Below, one piece after another: positions 17,351-27,344 of a stretch of 64,000 nt of DNA (the stretch's first letter is position 1; each line of letters starts with the position of its first letter). The DNA comes from Rhodobacteraceae bacterium QY30. Lineage in GTDB: Bacteria > Pseudomonadota > Alphaproteobacteria > Rhodobacterales > Rhodobacteraceae. The stretch spans positions 744,001 through 808,000 of the forward strand of contig CP023454.1 of NCBI GenBank assembly GCA_002356635.1. The letters are read 5' to 3'. A program made the position numbers and the translations under genes. Under the pieces are notes generated by a model. The model saw only the letters and a program-made list of their open reading frames with translations. It made no database searches and was not told the DNA's origin.

Positions 17351-19012
17351 CTAGCGCTGGGCGGTCTTCCAGCGCGGGCTGATCCAGGGCTCCAGATTGG
17401 CGCGGGGCAGCATGCCTTTCCCAAGGATGTGATCGGCAGCCTTTTCGCCGACCATGATCGACGGGCCGTTCAGGTTGCCGTTCGTCACCCGCGGGAAGAT
17501 CGAACTGTCGGCCACCCGCAACCCGTCGACGCCGATCACCCGGCATTCGGGATCGACCACCGCCAGTGGATCGTCGCGGCGGCCCATGCGGGCGGTGCCG
17601 CAGGGGTGGTAGGCGCTTTCGGCATGTTCGCGGATGAAGCTGTCGATCTCGTCATCGCTTTGCAGGCGCATGCCGGGCTGGATCTCGTGCTTGACGAAGG
17701 GCGCGAAGGCGTCCTGGGCGAAGATTTCGCGCGTCAGGCGCACGCATTTGCGGAAATCCGACCAGTCGTCGGGATGTGACATGTAGTTGAAGCGGATGCG
17801 CGGGCTGTCCTTGGGGTTGGCCGACCGCAGCGTGATGTCGCCGCGAGACTTGGCGCGCATCGGGCCGACATGAGCCTGAAACCCGTGTCCTTCGGCCGAG
17901 GCCTTGCCATCGTAGCGCACCGCGATGGGCAGGAAGTGATACTGGATGTCGGGGTAATCCACGCCCTTGTCCGACCGGATGAAGGCGCAGCTTTCGAACT
18001 GGTTCGACGCGCCCAGCCCCTTGCCGGTGAACAGCCATTGCGCTCCGATGACCGCCTTGCCCCAGAGGTTCCAGTATTTGTACAGCGTGATCGGCAGTTT
18101 GGAGGCGAACTGCATGTAGATCTCCATGTGATCCTGCAGATTCGCGCCCACGCCGGGGCGGTCCGCCACGACCGGGACGCCATGTTCCGCCAGGTGCGCC
18201 GCGCTGCCGATCCCCGACAGCATCAGGATCTTCGGCGTGTTGATCGACGAGGCCGCAAGGATCACTTCGGCGCGGGCCCCGATCACCTCGGTCGCGCCGC
18301 CGCGTTCGATTTCCACCCCCACGGCGCGGCCGTCGCGGATCACGACTTTGCGCGCAAGGCCACGCACCAGGGTGCAGTTCGGGCGTTTCAGGGCCGGGTT
18401 CAGGTAGGCCTTGGCCGCCGACCAGCGCTGTCCCTTCCAGATCGTCGCCTCCATCGGGCCGAAGCCTTCCTGCTTTTGCCCGTTGTAATCGCCTGTCACC
18501 TCGTAACCCGCCTGTCGTCCGGCCTCGACGAAGGCGTCGAACAGCGGATTGCTGCGCGGCCCGCGCGTGACATGCAGGGGGCCGTCGTGGCCGCGGAACT
18601 GCCGGTCCTCGTCCGAGCCATTGCCCCCGTGCCAGGTTTCCATCCGCTTGAAGTAGGGCAGGACGTCGGCATAGGACCAGCCGGTGGCGCCCTGTTCGTC
18701 CCAATGGTCGAAGTCGCGGGCATGGCCACGCACGAAGACCATGCCGTTCACCGATGACGACCCGCCGATCACCTTGCCGCGCGGTGTGGCAAGGGTGCGG
18801 CCGCCCAGATGCGGTTCGGGTTCGGACCGGAAGCCCCAGTCGTAGCGCGACATGTTCATCGGATAGGACAGTGCGGCCGGCATCTGGATGAAGGGTCCGG
18901 CATCGGTGCCGCCATGTTCGATGACGATCACCGACCGCCCCGCCTCGGACAGCCGGTAGGCCATCGCGCAACCGGCGCTGCCCGCGCCGACGATCACATA
19001 ATCCGCTTCCAT
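17351..19012 (-). CDS. betA: Choline dehydrogenase
   Basis: FAD-dependent GMC oxidoreductase that oxidises choline to betaine aldehyde at the membrane. The 553-residue protein starts [20 protein letters not shown] (dinucleotide-binding loop). GMC signature 1 ([20 protein letters not shown]), signature 2 ([16 protein letters not shown]) and the catalytic HPCGTARMG follow. A longer in-frame start at 19120 has no ribosome site and would bury the FAD loop. It is the last gene of betI-betB-betA. Confidence 0.95.
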   Translation of the reverse strand: MEADYVIVGAGSAGCAMAYRLSEAGRSVIVIEHGGTDAGPFIQMPAALSYPMNMSRYDWGFRSEPEPHLGGRTLATPRGKVIGGSSSVNGMVFVRGHARDFDHWDEQGATGWSYADVLPYFKRMETWHGGNGSDEDRQFRGHDGPLHVTRGPRSNPLFDAFVEAGRQAGYEVTGDYNGQKQEGFGPMEATIWKGQRWSAAKAYLNPALKRPNCTLVRGLARKVVIRDGRAVGVEIERGGATEVIGARAEVILAASSINTPKILMLSGIGSAAHLAEHGVPVVADRPGVGANLQDHMEIYMQFASKLPITLYKYWNLWGKAVIGAQWLFTGKGLGASNQFESCAFIRSDKGVDYPDIQYHFLPIAVRYDGKASAEGHGFQAHVGPMRAKSRGDITLRSANPKDSPRIRFNYMSHPDDWSDFRKCVRLTREIFAQDAFAPFVKHEIQPGMRLQSDDEIDSFIREHAESAYHPCGTARMGRRDDPLAVVDPECRVIGVDGLRVADSSIFPRVTNGNLNGPSIMVGEKAADHILGKGMLPRANLEPWISPRWKTAQR

Positions 19013-19094
19013 GCCGATCCCCTTCGCGCCGCCCGTGGGGCGCGTCCTCATCGTTGGTTTCGCGGGGCGCGAAGGCGCTGCCTCCGTCCCCTGT

Positions 19095-20549
19095 TCAGTA
19101 GGGCGCTTCGACGGGGCCAAGGCCCACGTAGACCGATTTGACCTGCGTGTAGTGTTCGACCGCCGCGCGCGAATTTTCGCGCCCCACGCCCGACATCTTC
19201 ACGCCACCGAAGGGCGCCTCGACCGGTGTCAGGTTGTAGGCGTTGATCCAGCAGGTCCCGGCCTGAAGCCCCGCCACCACCCGATGCGCGCGCGTCAGGT
19301 CAGCAGTGAAGACCCCCGCCGCCAGACCGAATTCGCTGGCATTGGCGCGGGCGATCACCTCATCTTCCGTTTCGAAATCCAGAACCGCCATCACCGGGCC
19401 GAAGACCTCTTCCCGCGCCAGCGTCATGTCGTCAGTCACGTCGGCAAAGACCGTGGGCTGGACGAAGAAGCCGTCGTTCGCGCCGGTCCGCGCGCCGCCG
19501 GTGATCAGGCGCGCGCCTTCGGCCCGCGCCCGTTCGACATAGCCCAGAACCTTGTCCAACTGCGCGGCGGACACCAGCGGCCCCATCTGCGTCGCCTCGT
19601 CCAGCGGATCCCCCAGCACGATCCGCTCGGTCCGTTCCTTCAGGCGCTGAAGGAAGCGGTCCTTGATGCCTTTCTGAACAAACACCCGCGTGCCGTTTGA
19701 ACAGATCTGCCCCGAGGAATAGAAGTTCCCCAGCATCGCGCCGCCGATCGCGCTGTCGACATCAGCGTCGTCGAAGACGATCAGGGGCGACTTGCCGCCC
19801 AGCTCCATCGTCACATGGCGCACCCCTTCGGCCGCCAGCGCATAGACCTTGCGGCCCGTGGGCACCGATCCGGTCAGCGAAACCTTGTCCACCCGCGGAT
19901 CGCTGACCAGTGCCGCACCGACCGCGCCGCGGCCCTGCACGACGTTGTAAAGTCCGGCGGGCAGGCCCGCCTCGTGCAGGATCTCGGCCAGTTTCAGCGC
20001 CGAAAGCGGCGTGGTTTCCGACGGTTTGAACACCATCGCATTGCCCAGGGCGAGGGCAGGGGCGGCCTTCCAGCAGGCGATCTGGATCGGGTAGTTCCAG
20101 GCGCCGATGCCCACGCAGACACCCAGCGGTTCGCGAATCGTGTAGACGAAATCGCGGCCCAGGGGGACGGTTTCGCCCGTCACGGTCGGGGCAAGACCCG
20201 CGAAATATTCCAGGCTGTCCGCGCCGGATGCGGCATCGGCCACCAGCGTTTCCTGCAACGGCTTGCCGGTATCAAGCGTTTCCAGAACCGAAAGATCGTG
20301 GTTCCGTTCGCGCAGGATGTCGGCGGCGCGGCGCAGGATGCGCGCCCGTTCGACCGGCTTCACCCGCGCCCAATCGGCCTGTGCGCGGCGGGCCGAAGCC
20401 AGTGCGCGGTCGATGATGGCGGGCGTCGCCTCGTGCAGGCGGGCGATCACTTCGCCGGTGGCGGGGTGGATCACCTCGACCTCGGCGCCGGCGGTGTCCT
20501 CGACATGGGCGCCATCGACGAAATGGCTGGCTTGGGGCTGGGCCCTCAT
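19095..20549 (-). CDS. betB: Betaine aldehyde dehydrogenase
   Basis: NAD(P)-dependent oxidation of betaine aldehyde to glycine betaine. The 484-residue ALDH has [20 protein letters not shown], the catalytic Glu in [11 protein letters not shown] and the catalytic Cys in [27 protein letters not shown] and [14 protein letters not shown] follow near the end. The start codon overlaps the betI stop by 4 bases (ATGA), so the two are translationally coupled. betA follows after 82 bases. Confidence 0.95.
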   Translation of the reverse strand: MRAQPQASHFVDGAHVEDTAGAEVEVIHPATGEVIARLHEATPAIIDRALASARRAQADWARVKPVERARILRRAADILRERNHDLSVLETLDTGKPLQETLVADAASGADSLEYFAGLAPTVTGETVPLGRDFVYTIREPLGVCVGIGAWNYPIQIACWKAAPALALGNAMVFKPSETTPLSALKLAEILHEAGLPAGLYNVVQGRGAVGAALVSDPRVDKVSLTGSVPTGRKVYALAAEGVRHVTMELGGKSPLIVFDDADVDSAIGGAMLGNFYSSGQICSNGTRVFVQKGIKDRFLQRLKERTERIVLGDPLDEATQMGPLVSAAQLDKVLGYVERARAEGARLITGGARTGANDGFFVQPTVFADVTDDMTLAREEVFGPVMAVLDFETEDEVIARANASEFGLAAGVFTADLTRAHRVVAGLQAGTCWINAYNLTPVEAPFGGVKMSGVGRENSRAAVEHYTQVKSVYVGLGPVEAPY

Positions 20550-21127
20550 CCGTGTCTCTCCAGTTCGTTGTTCAGGAAATCCAGCACCATCTCGGCGGCG
20601 CGGTTGCGGTCGGGCGTGCCGGATTTCAGCGCCTCGCGCAGATAGGCCCCGTCGATCATCGCGCCCACGCCTTCGGCAACCACGGCGGCGCGCTTGCCCA
20701 CCAGGGGGCGCAGGTCATGGATCAGGTTCGACCGCAACCGGGCCTGGTAGACCTGCAACAGCCGCATCGCTTCTGGCTTGATCTGGGCCATGACGTAGAA
20801 GTTCAGCCAGGCGCTGATGGCTTCGCGCCGGAAGCTGCCGCCCGAGAACGAGGCCCGGATCACCGCCGCCAGCCGCCCCCGCGGGCCTTCCGCCGCCGCC
20901 AGCGCGCCCCGCACCTCGGCGCCATAAAGCGTCAGGATGTGGCGCATCGCGGCCAGGAAGATCTGTTCTTTCGATCCGAAGTAGTGATGCGCCAGCGCCG
21001 AGGACATGCCCGCCCGCTTGGCGATCTGGCTGACGGTCACGTCCAGCGACCCGGTATTGCCGATCTCGGCGATGGTGGCACGCACCAGCGCCGCCTTGCG
21101 GATCGGTTCCATCCCCACTTTCGGCAT
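20546..21127 (-). CDS. betI: TetR-family repressor of choline genes
   Basis: A 193-residue repressor beginning [20 protein letters not shown], the classic BetI start. The TetR helix-turn-helix is [20 protein letters not shown] followed by YFGSKEQIF. BetI represses choline uptake and oxidation genes until choline is present. It is first in betIBA and faces choXWV across a 271-base region holding two matching operators. An ATG at 21130 adds one residue and cannot be excluded. Confidence 0.95.
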   Translation of the reverse strand: MPKVGMEPIRKAALVRATIAEIGNTGSLDVTVSQIAKRAGMSSALAHHYFGSKEQIFLAAMRHILTLYGAEVRGALAAAEGPRGRLAAVIRASFSGGSFRREAISAWLNFYVMAQIKPEAMRLLQVYQARLRSNLIHDLRPLVGKRAAVVAEGVGAMIDGAYLREALKSGTPDRNRAAEMVLDFLNNELERHG

Positions 21128-21171
21128 CATGCCCTTCCTGTCGCTTCGGGTTGTGAGGCATAGTGAAAAGG

Positions 21172-21195
21172 TTATTGACTCGTCAATCAAGAAAA
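21172..21195. promoter_or_regulatory. BetI-type operator, copy 1
   Basis: A 24-base block at 21172-21195 with core TTGACTCGTCAA. On the minus strand it reads CTTGATTGACGAGTCAATAA, close to BetI boxes of other proteobacteria. It lies 45 bases before the betI start. The same block with one changed base recurs at 21362. Confidence 0.7.
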
Positions 21196-21361
21196 ATCTT
21201 GTGATGCGTCGCGAAGATGGGGCAAGGCGACGCAAATCCTTATGGCCAATGGACTTTGCGCCGCATCCGACCTGCGATATTGTGGCCCGGAGCCGGGTTC
21301 CGGCCGATCGACGCCGGGCGGAGGCAGAAAAAATTCTTGCCAGACCCCGGCGAATGGAAGT

Positions 21362-21385
21362 TTATTGACTCATCAATCAAGAAAA
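21362..21385. promoter_or_regulatory. BetI-type operator, copy 2
   Basis: The same 24-base block as at 21172 in the same orientation, with one change (core TTGACTCATCAA). It ends 13 bases before the choX start codon, so a bound repressor would block transcription or ribosome access. The two copies start 190 bases apart. Confidence 0.7.
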
Positions 21386-21398
21386 CAGGGAGAGAGAA

Positions 21399-22325
21399 AT
21401 GGCACTTCGTTCCGTCCTCTTGGGGACTGCCGTTGCGCTTTTGACCACGCCGGTCCTTGGCGCGGGCTGCGACAAGATCGTCTTTTCGGATGTGGGCTGG
21501 ACCGACATCACCGCAACAACGGCCGCCACAACCCTTGTGCTTGAGGCACTGGGATATGAGACGGAGACCAAGGTTCTGTCCGTTCCCGTGACCTACGAAG
21601 GCCTCGCCTCGGGCGATGTGGATGTGTTCCTGGGCAACTGGATGCCGACGATGGAATCAAACATCGCCCCCTATCGGGACGCAAAGACCGTCGATACCGT
21701 CCGCGTGAACCTGGAAGGCGCGAAATACACCCTGGCCACCAACGCCAAGGGCGCCGAGCTGGGCATCGCCGATTTCAAGGACATCGCGCCGCACGCCAAG
21801 GAACTGGATGGCAAGATCTACGGGATCGAAGCCGGCAATGACGGCAACAAGGTGATCCTGGACATGATCGGCAAGGATGCCTTCGGGCTGAAGGATGTCG
21901 AACTGGTCGAAAGCTCGGAACAGGGGATGCTGGCCGAGGTGCAGCGCGCCGACAAGGACGGCAAGCCGATCGTCTTCCTGGGCTGGGAACCCCACCCGAT
22001 GAACGCCAACTTCAAGATGACCTATCTGTCCGGCGGGGATGAATTCTTCGGTCCGAACTACGGCGGTGCGACGGTGTCCACCAATACCCGTGCGGGCTAT
22101 GTCACCGAATGCCCGAACACCGGCAAGCTGCTCCAGAACCTGGTCTTCACGCTGCCCATGGAGAACGAGATCATGGGTGCGATCCTCAACGACGGAAAAG
22201 ACCCGCGCGACGCCGCAAAGACCTGGCTGGCCGCGCATCCCGATGTCGTCGGTCCCTGGCTGGAAGGCGTGACCACCAAGGATGGTGGAGACGCGAAGGC
22301 GGCCGTGGAAGCGGCGCTGAAGTAA
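21399..22325 (+). CDS. choX: Choline ABC transporter, periplasmic binding protein
   Basis: A 308-residue OpuAC-type binding protein for choline. The signal peptide MALRSVLLGTAVALLTTPVLG is followed by CDKIVFSDVGWTDITATTAA, with an aromatic residue (GW) of the cation-pi binding box; VDVFLGNWMPTM and IVFLGWEPHPMN carry more Trp residues. A GAGAGAG site precedes the ATG. It is the first gene of choXWV and is probably repressed by BetI. Confidence 0.95.
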   Translation: MALRSVLLGTAVALLTTPVLGAGCDKIVFSDVGWTDITATTAATTLVLEALGYETETKVLSVPVTYEGLASGDVDVFLGNWMPTMESNIAPYRDAKTVDTVRVNLEGAKYTLATNAKGAELGIADFKDIAPHAKELDGKIYGIEAGNDGNKVILDMIGKDAFGLKDVELVESSEQGMLAEVQRADKDGKPIVFLGWEPHPMNANFKMTYLSGGDEFFGPNYGGATVSTNTRAGYVTECPNTGKLLQNLVFTLPMENEIMGAILNDGKDPRDAAKTWLAAHPDVVGPWLEGVTTKDGGDAKAAVEAALK

Positions 22326-22388
22326 TCGGGTCAATGGGGTCCCGGGCGATGTCCGGGGCCCCATTCTATCGGGGGCGCAGGGGGAGCG

Positions 22389-23246
22389 ATGGACGGGCTG
22401 AAATACGCGGGGATGGACTGGCTGACGACCTACAAGGTTCCGGTCGGCGCTTGGGCGAAGTGGATTTTCGACTGGATGAAGGGCAACCTCAGTCCGCTGT
22501 TCGATGCGATTTCCGCCGTCATGGAGGGGCTGATCGGCGGGATCCTCTGGCTGTTGCAGGCGCCGCCCGCCCTGGCCGTGGTGGCCGTCTTTGTCATCCT
22601 GACCTGGCTTTTGCAGCGCGACTGGAAGATCGCGCTGGGGGTGCTGGTCGGGTTCCTGTTCGTCATCAACCAGGGCTACTGGAAGGAAACGACTGAAAGC
22701 CTGACGCTGATCCTGGCGTCCTGCGTTGTCTGCATGGCCGCTGGGGTGCCGATCGGCATCGCCTGCGCGCACCGGCCAAGGCTTTACACCGCCGTTTCGC
22801 CGATCCTTGACCTGATGCAGACGCTGCCCACCTTCGTCTACTTGATCCCGGCCATCGTCTTTTTCGGCCTGGGTATGGTGCCGGGCCTTCTGGCCACGGT
22901 GATCTTCGTCCTGCCGGCGCCGATCCGGCTGACGCAGCTCGGCGTCGCCTCGACTCCGGTCGCGCTTCTGGAAGCGGCAACGGCCTTCGGGGCGACACCG
23001 CGCCAGCGCCTCTGGAAGGTGGAACTGCCCTGGGCGCTGCCGCAGATCATGACCGGGCTGAACCAGACGATCATGCTGTCTTTGTCGATGGTGGTGATTT
23101 CGGCGATGGTGGGCGCGAATGGCCTGGGCATCCCGGTGATGCGGGCGCTGCAATCCGTGAACGCCGCTAAGGGTTTTGAATCGGGCTTCGTCATCGTTGT
23201 CGTGGCCATCATCCTGGACCGCATGCTTCGGCGCGAGGTGAAATGA
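22389..23246 (+). CDS. choW: Choline ABC transporter, permease
   Basis: A 285-residue inner-membrane subunit with about six membrane segments and the BPD transporter loop EAATAFGATPRQRLWKVELP, which docks to the ATPase. The N-terminal WAKWIFDWMKGNLSPLFDAI is usual for proline/betaine permeases of the ProW family. The GGGGAG before the ATG is a good ribosome site. Its stop overlaps the choV start by 4 bases. Confidence 0.95.
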   Translation: MDGLKYAGMDWLTTYKVPVGAWAKWIFDWMKGNLSPLFDAISAVMEGLIGGILWLLQAPPALAVVAVFVILTWLLQRDWKIALGVLVGFLFVINQGYWKETTESLTLILASCVVCMAAGVPIGIACAHRPRLYTAVSPILDLMQTLPTFVYLIPAIVFFGLGMVPGLLATVIFVLPAPIRLTQLGVASTPVALLEAATAFGATPRQRLWKVELPWALPQIMTGLNQTIMLSLSMVVISAMVGANGLGIPVMRALQSVNAAKGFESGFVIVVVAIILDRMLRREVK

Positions 23247-24268
23247 TGACGACCGCAGTCGAATTCGACCGGGTTTCGATCGTGTTCGGGGATCATCCCG
23301 AACGGGCGCTGCCCCTGATGGACGAGGGCCTTTCGCGGGCCGAGATCCAGACCCGGACCGGGCAGGTGCTGGGCGTCCATGATTGCACGCTTTCGGTGGC
23401 CGAGGGAGAGATCCTGGTGCTGATGGGATTGTCCGGTTCGGGCAAGTCCACACTTCTGCGCGGGGTCAATGCGCTGAACCCGGTGGTCCGGGGTGAGGTG
23501 CGGGTCTGGGACGGCACAAAGATGCAGTCGGTCACCAAGGCCGATCCCGCAACGCTGCGCAAGATCAGGCTCGGCGGGATCGCGATGGTGTTCCAGCAGT
23601 TCGGACTGCTGCCTTGGCGGACGGTGCGCGACAACGTCGGGCTGGGGCTGGAACTGGCCGGACAGACGCCGGAACAGCGCCGCGCCAAGGTGGATCAGCA
23701 ACTGGAACTGGTGAACCTGACGCAGTGGGCCGAACGCAAGGTGGGCGAGTTGTCGGGCGGGATGCAGCAGCGGGTGGGGCTGGCCCGCGCCTTCGCCACC
23801 GATGCCCCGATCCTGTTGATGGACGAGCCGTTCAGCGCGCTCGACCCTCTGATCCGGGCGCGGCTTCAGGATGAGCTTCTGGAACTGCAATCCAAGCTGA
23901 AGCGCACCATCATCTTCGTCAGCCATGATCTGGACGAAGCCTTCAAGCTGGGCAACCGCATCGCGCTGATGGAGGGCGGACGGATCGTGCAATGCGGCAC
24001 CGCGCGCGACATCATCGCCCGGCCGGCTTCGGGCTATGTCGCGGATTTCGTCGAACACATGAACCCGCTGGGCGTCCTGAAGGCGAATGATATCGTCCTG
24101 CCGGGGCCGCTGAACGGCGCGCCGGTGATCGAAGGCGAAACCCCGGTCCGTCAGGTCATGACGCGGCTGATGGAGGTTCCGGCGCTGACCGTCACCGAAC
24201 AGGGGGCGGCGGTCGGACATGTGACTCGGGAAAGCGTCTTTGCCCGCCTTCTGAACCCACGGGGCTAG
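23243..24268 (+). CDS. choV: Choline ABC transporter, ATP-binding protein
   Basis: A 341-residue ATPase that powers choline import. It has Walker A GLSGSGKST, the signature LSGGMQQRVGLARA, Walker B ILLMDEPFSALDP and the switch His in FVSHDLDEA. The protein ends with a short region after residue 280 rather than a full CBS pair. Its stop codon lies 2 bases from the end of the convergent lldD gene. Confidence 0.95.
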   Translation: MMTTAVEFDRVSIVFGDHPERALPLMDEGLSRAEIQTRTGQVLGVHDCTLSVAEGEILVLMGLSGSGKSTLLRGVNALNPVVRGEVRVWDGTKMQSVTKADPATLRKIRLGGIAMVFQQFGLLPWRTVRDNVGLGLELAGQTPEQRRAKVDQQLELVNLTQWAERKVGELSGGMQQRVGLARAFATDAPILLMDEPFSALDPLIRARLQDELLELQSKLKRTIIFVSHDLDEAFKLGNRIALMEGGRIVQCGTARDIIARPASGYVADFVEHMNPLGVLKANDIVLPGPLNGAPVIEGETPVRQVMTRLMEVPALTVTEQGAAVGHVTRESVFARLLNPRG

Positions 24269-24270
24269 GA

Positions 24271-25434
24271 TCAATCGTAGGCGTCGAAGAACCCCTTCGG
24301 CACCAGGAGGTTGTGGCGACCCAGCGCGCGCACGTCGCGTTCGCCGCACAGCGCCATGGTCACATCAAGTTCCTTGCGGATGATCTCCAGCGCCCGGGTC
24401 ACGCCCGGGCCGCCCATCGCGCCCAGGCCGTAGATATAGGCGCGCCCGATCATCGTGCCTTTGGCCCCCAGCGCCAGCGCCTTCAGCACGTCCTGGCCGG
24501 ACCGGATGCCGCTGTCCAGCCAGACTTCGGTCCGGTCGCCAACGGCGGCGACGATCTCGGGCAGCACCCGGATCGTGGAAAGCGCGCCGTCCAGCTGCCG
24601 GCCGCCATGGTTCGAGACGATGATCGCGTCGGCGCCGAAATCGGCGGCGCGGCGGGCGTCCTCGGCATCGAGGATGCCCTTCAGGATCAGCTTGCCGCCC
24701 CACATGTCGCGGATGGATGCGATCTTTGACCAGTCGAGCTTAGGGTCGAACTGCTCGGACGTCCAGTCCATGAGCGAGGCGGCGTCGCTGACGCCCTTCG
24801 CGTGGCCGACGATATTGCCGAAGAACCGCCGCCGGGTGCCCAGCATCCGCAGCCCCCAGCCCCATTTCGTGGCCAGGTTCATCATCGTGGGCAAGGTCAG
24901 TTTCGGCGGTGCGGACAGCCCGTTCTTCAGATCCTTGTGGCGCTGGCCCAGGATTTGAAGGTCCAGGGTCAGCACCAGGGCCGAGCAGCGGGCCGCACGG
25001 GCACGCTCGATGATCGCGTCGACGAAGTCCTGGTCGTTCATCACGTAAAGCTGGAACCAGAACGGGCGCGCGACATGCGCGGCCACGTCCTCGATCGAAC
25101 AGATCGACATGGTGGACAGGGTATAGGGCACACCGAAGGCTTCGGCCGCGCGGGCGGCGTGAATCTCTCCGTCGGCCCAGTTCATGCCGCCCATCCCGAC
25201 CGGAGCCAGCGCCACCGGCATCGACACCGCTTCCCCGATCATCGTACTGGCGGTGGACCGGCCCTCCATGTCGACGGCGACCTTCTGGCGCAGCCGGATC
25301 CGGGCGAAATCGGCGCTGTTGTCGCGGAAGGTCTGTTCGGTCCAGCTGCCGCTTTCGCAATAGTCGTAGAACATCCGTGGCGCGCGGCGGCGATAGATCT
25401 GTCGCAGGTCGTCGATGCAGGTGATGACGGTCAT
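24271..25434 (-). CDS. lldD: FMN-dependent L-lactate dehydrogenase
   Basis: An alpha-hydroxyacid oxidising flavoenzyme of 387 residues. Signatures are YYDYCESGSW-like (MFYDYCESGSW), PVALAPVGMGGMNWADGEI, FQLYVMND and the active-site loop IVSNHGGRQLDGA, whose His is the catalytic base. LldD passes electrons from lactate to the quinone pool. Other 2-hydroxyacid oxidases share the fold, so the substrate is probable rather than certain. No lactate permease or regulator is adjacent. The start at 25434 gives the standard family N-terminus. Confidence 0.9.
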   Translation of the reverse strand: MTVITCIDDLRQIYRRRAPRMFYDYCESGSWTEQTFRDNSADFARIRLRQKVAVDMEGRSTASTMIGEAVSMPVALAPVGMGGMNWADGEIHAARAAEAFGVPYTLSTMSICSIEDVAAHVARPFWFQLYVMNDQDFVDAIIERARAARCSALVLTLDLQILGQRHKDLKNGLSAPPKLTLPTMMNLATKWGWGLRMLGTRRRFFGNIVGHAKGVSDAASLMDWTSEQFDPKLDWSKIASIRDMWGGKLILKGILDAEDARRAADFGADAIIVSNHGGRQLDGALSTIRVLPEIVAAVGDRTEVWLDSGIRSGQDVLKALALGAKGTMIGRAYIYGLGAMGGPGVTRALEIIRKELDVTMALCGERDVRALGRHNLLVPKGFFDAYD

Positions 25435-25593
25435 GTCTTTGCCCCCGGTCCTGCCCCCTTGGTACGCGCAGGCCGGATGCGACGCAACGCCGCCCATGGG
25501 CGACTTCGGGCCCGGCGTGCGGCTTTCGTCTTGCGCTTGCGGCCCGTGTTCTCTATCGGCGCGCCAGATTGCGGCGATCCCGGGGGACAAGCC

Positions 25594-26490
25594 ATGCCGA
25601 CCTATTCCGCCTTCACCACGCTCGAGTCCCGCGAACCCGCCGAGGCGCTGGCCGAGGCGCTGGAGGATTTCCTGCCCGAACCGGTCGGCGTCGGCGTATT
25701 CGAGATCGAGGATGGCTCGGGCCGGTATGAGGTGGGCGTCTACTTCGAGGATGAGCCGGGCGACACAGAACTGGCACTGATGGCGGCGATCTATGGCGCC
25801 GCGCCTTTCGTCGTGTCCGAGGTGCCGGAAACCGACTGGGTGGCGCATGTGAAGCGCGAACTGCGCCCGGTCGAGGCGGGGCGCTTCTTCGTCTACGGCG
25901 CCCATGATGCCGACAAGGTTCCCCAAGACAGCATCTCGCTCTTGATCGAGGCGGCGATGGCCTTTGGCACCGGGCACCACGCGACGACGCTGGGGTGCCT
26001 TCTGGCGCTGGACCGGCTGGACCGGGCCGGTTTCCGCGGTCGGCGGGTTGCAGACATCGGTTGCGGGACGGCGGTGCTGGCAATGGCGGCGGCGCGGCTT
26101 TGGCCGAACGCGCCCGAAGGTTCGGTGGAACAGCCGATCATCGCGTCGGACATCGATCCCGTTGCGGTCGACGTGGCGCAGGTCAATGTGGAAAGCAATG
26201 GCCTGGCCGGCCGGATCATCTGTCTGGAAGCGGCCGGTTTCGACAATCCCGCGATCACGGCCGCGGCGCCCTTCGATCTGGTCTTTGCCAATATCCTCAA
26301 GGGGCCGCTGATCGAGCTGGCCCCCGAGATGGCGCGCCACGTCGCGCCGCAGGGCTACGCGATTCTTTCGGGTCTGCTGGTCACTCAATCCGCGGATGTG
26401 ACGGCTGCCTATCAGTCTGCCGGGTTTTCACTGGTTTCCCGCAACGAAATCGCCGAGTGGTCGATACTGGTCATGAAGCGGTGCCAATAG
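25594..26490 (+). CDS. prmA: Ribosomal protein L11 methyltransferase
   Basis: SAM-dependent trimethylation of ribosomal protein L11. The 298-residue protein has the SAM site VADIGCGTAVLAMAAARLWP, the acidic loop IASDIDPVAVDVA and the catalytic-region pattern DLVFANILKGPLIELAP. AFGTGHHATT precedes the methyltransferase core. It diverges from lldD across 159 bases. Confidence 0.94.
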   Translation: MPTYSAFTTLESREPAEALAEALEDFLPEPVGVGVFEIEDGSGRYEVGVYFEDEPGDTELALMAAIYGAAPFVVSEVPETDWVAHVKRELRPVEAGRFFVYGAHDADKVPQDSISLLIEAAMAFGTGHHATTLGCLLALDRLDRAGFRGRRVADIGCGTAVLAMAAARLWPNAPEGSVEQPIIASDIDPVAVDVAQVNVESNGLAGRIICLEAAGFDNPAITAAAPFDLVFANILKGPLIELAPEMARHVAPQGYAILSGLLVTQSADVTAAYQSAGFSLVSRNEIAEWSILVMKRCQ

Positions 26491-26577
26491 TCCCGATCGG
26501 GGCCCCAAATCACATTTGTGCCGCATTTTAAACGCTTGTTGGGCGACACCCGATCTGAAGTGTAACGAGAGTGTGCC

Positions 26578-26925
26578 ATGCTTGATCCCAACCTGCGCGA
26601 TTTTCAGGGCCGTGTGGCCCGTATCGAAAAGACCCACGCCGCAGGCGGCGGTTTCGAGGCCGAAGGCACCCTGGGCATGTTTTACTACAACAGCCTGAAG
26701 ATCCAGCGCCGTCGCGGTACCTGGATCTTCCCCGTCGCGCTGGTCTTCGCCACCATCCTGGCGATGAAGGCCGCGGTGCTGGCCAGCATCGGAGGGGACG
26801 CCTACGCCGCGCGGATCGCATCGCTGCGCTCGGGCGGCATGGTGGACGTGCTGGGTTCCTGGGTGCTTCAGGCCGATCCGGTCACCGTCAAGCTTGCGGC
26901 GCTGATGCACGGGTTGGGAATCTGA
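26578..26925 (+). CDS. Conserved hypothetical single-pass membrane protein
   Basis: A 115-residue protein with one hydrophobic segment at about residues 49-68 (IFPVALVFATILAMKAAVLA) preceded by basic KIQRRRGTW, placing the N-terminus in the cytoplasm. It looks like a short protein common in Rhodobacteraceae; no domain is recognised. AACGAGAG lies upstream. A terminator-like hairpin follows, so it is probably a single-gene unit. Confidence 0.7.
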   Translation: MLDPNLRDFQGRVARIEKTHAAGGGFEAEGTLGMFYYNSLKIQRRRGTWIFPVALVFATILAMKAAVLASIGGDAYAARIASLRSGGMVDVLGSWVLQADPVTVKLAALMHGLGI

Positions 26926-26956
26926 CCGGGCGGGGTGCCGGATCACCTATCAGGGC

Positions 26957-26985
26957 AGGGGCGCTTCGGCGCCCCTCTTGCTGTT
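26957..26985 (+). terminator. Terminator-like hairpin
   Basis: AGGGGCGC, TTCG tetraloop and GCGCCCCT form a perfect 8-bp stem, followed by a weak T-rich tail (CTTGCTGTT). It lies 31 bases after the preceding stop codon. Confidence 0.6.
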
Positions 26986-27033
26986 GGCACCCGGAACTCC
27001 CCCGGGGTTGAAGCTGCGCTTTCCCGAAACAGG

Positions 27034-27111
27034 AAAGGCCGCGGCGGGGTTGTCCCGGCACGGCCTTTGGCGATCCTTGATCGCATGGCCGGATTGCAGC
27101 TTCAATCCGGC
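27034..27111 (-). other. Array of three hairpins downstream of the DUF1127 gene
   Basis: Read on the minus strand from the DUF1127 stop there are three hairpins. The first is GCCGGATTG with CAATCCGGC (27088-27111). The second is GCGATC with GATCGC (27070-27084). The third has a closing stem AAAGGCCG with CGGCCTTT (27034-27068). The last could be a terminator, although its tail (TTTCCTG) is weak. The layout could be a 3' UTR-derived small RNA. Confidence 0.4.
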
Positions 27112-27149
27112 TATCCTTCCCTCCGCGTCCGGCAGAGGGCCGTCAGTTC

Positions 27150-27344
27150 TCAGGCGCGGGCGCCGATGAAGTCGATGTCGCCGCGCGACAGGCCGATATC
27201 GTCAAGTTCACGGTCGGTCAGTTTGGCAAGTGCATTGCGGGTGACGCGGGCGTCGTTCCAGGCCACGATGGCGCTGGCGATCCGGCTGACAATCCCCGAT
27301 GCAGCGCCGTTGGCGGAAGCACGGTTGGTGGCGTAGACTGACAT
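27150..27344 (-). CDS. DUF1127 small protein
   Basis: A 64-residue basic protein ending NALAKLTDRELDDIGLSRGDIDFIG, the DUF1127 signature. Members in Rhodobacteraceae are short, Arg-rich and often stress-induced; some bind RNA or affect sRNA maturation. The 45 N-terminal residues here are non-conserved and alanine-rich. ACGAGGA precedes the start on the minus strand. Hairpins follow the stop, and a 368-base gene-free stretch precedes it. Confidence 0.9.
   Translation of the reverse strand: MSVYATNRASANGAASGIVSRIASAIVAWNDARVTRNALAKLTDRELDDIGLSRGDIDFIGARA

Noticed and set aside
26978-27150. CUCCUCCC-motif small RNAs of the Rhodobacter DUF1127-linked family
   Set aside because: The CCTCCTCCC loop word is absent on both strands here; only unrelated hairpins are seen.
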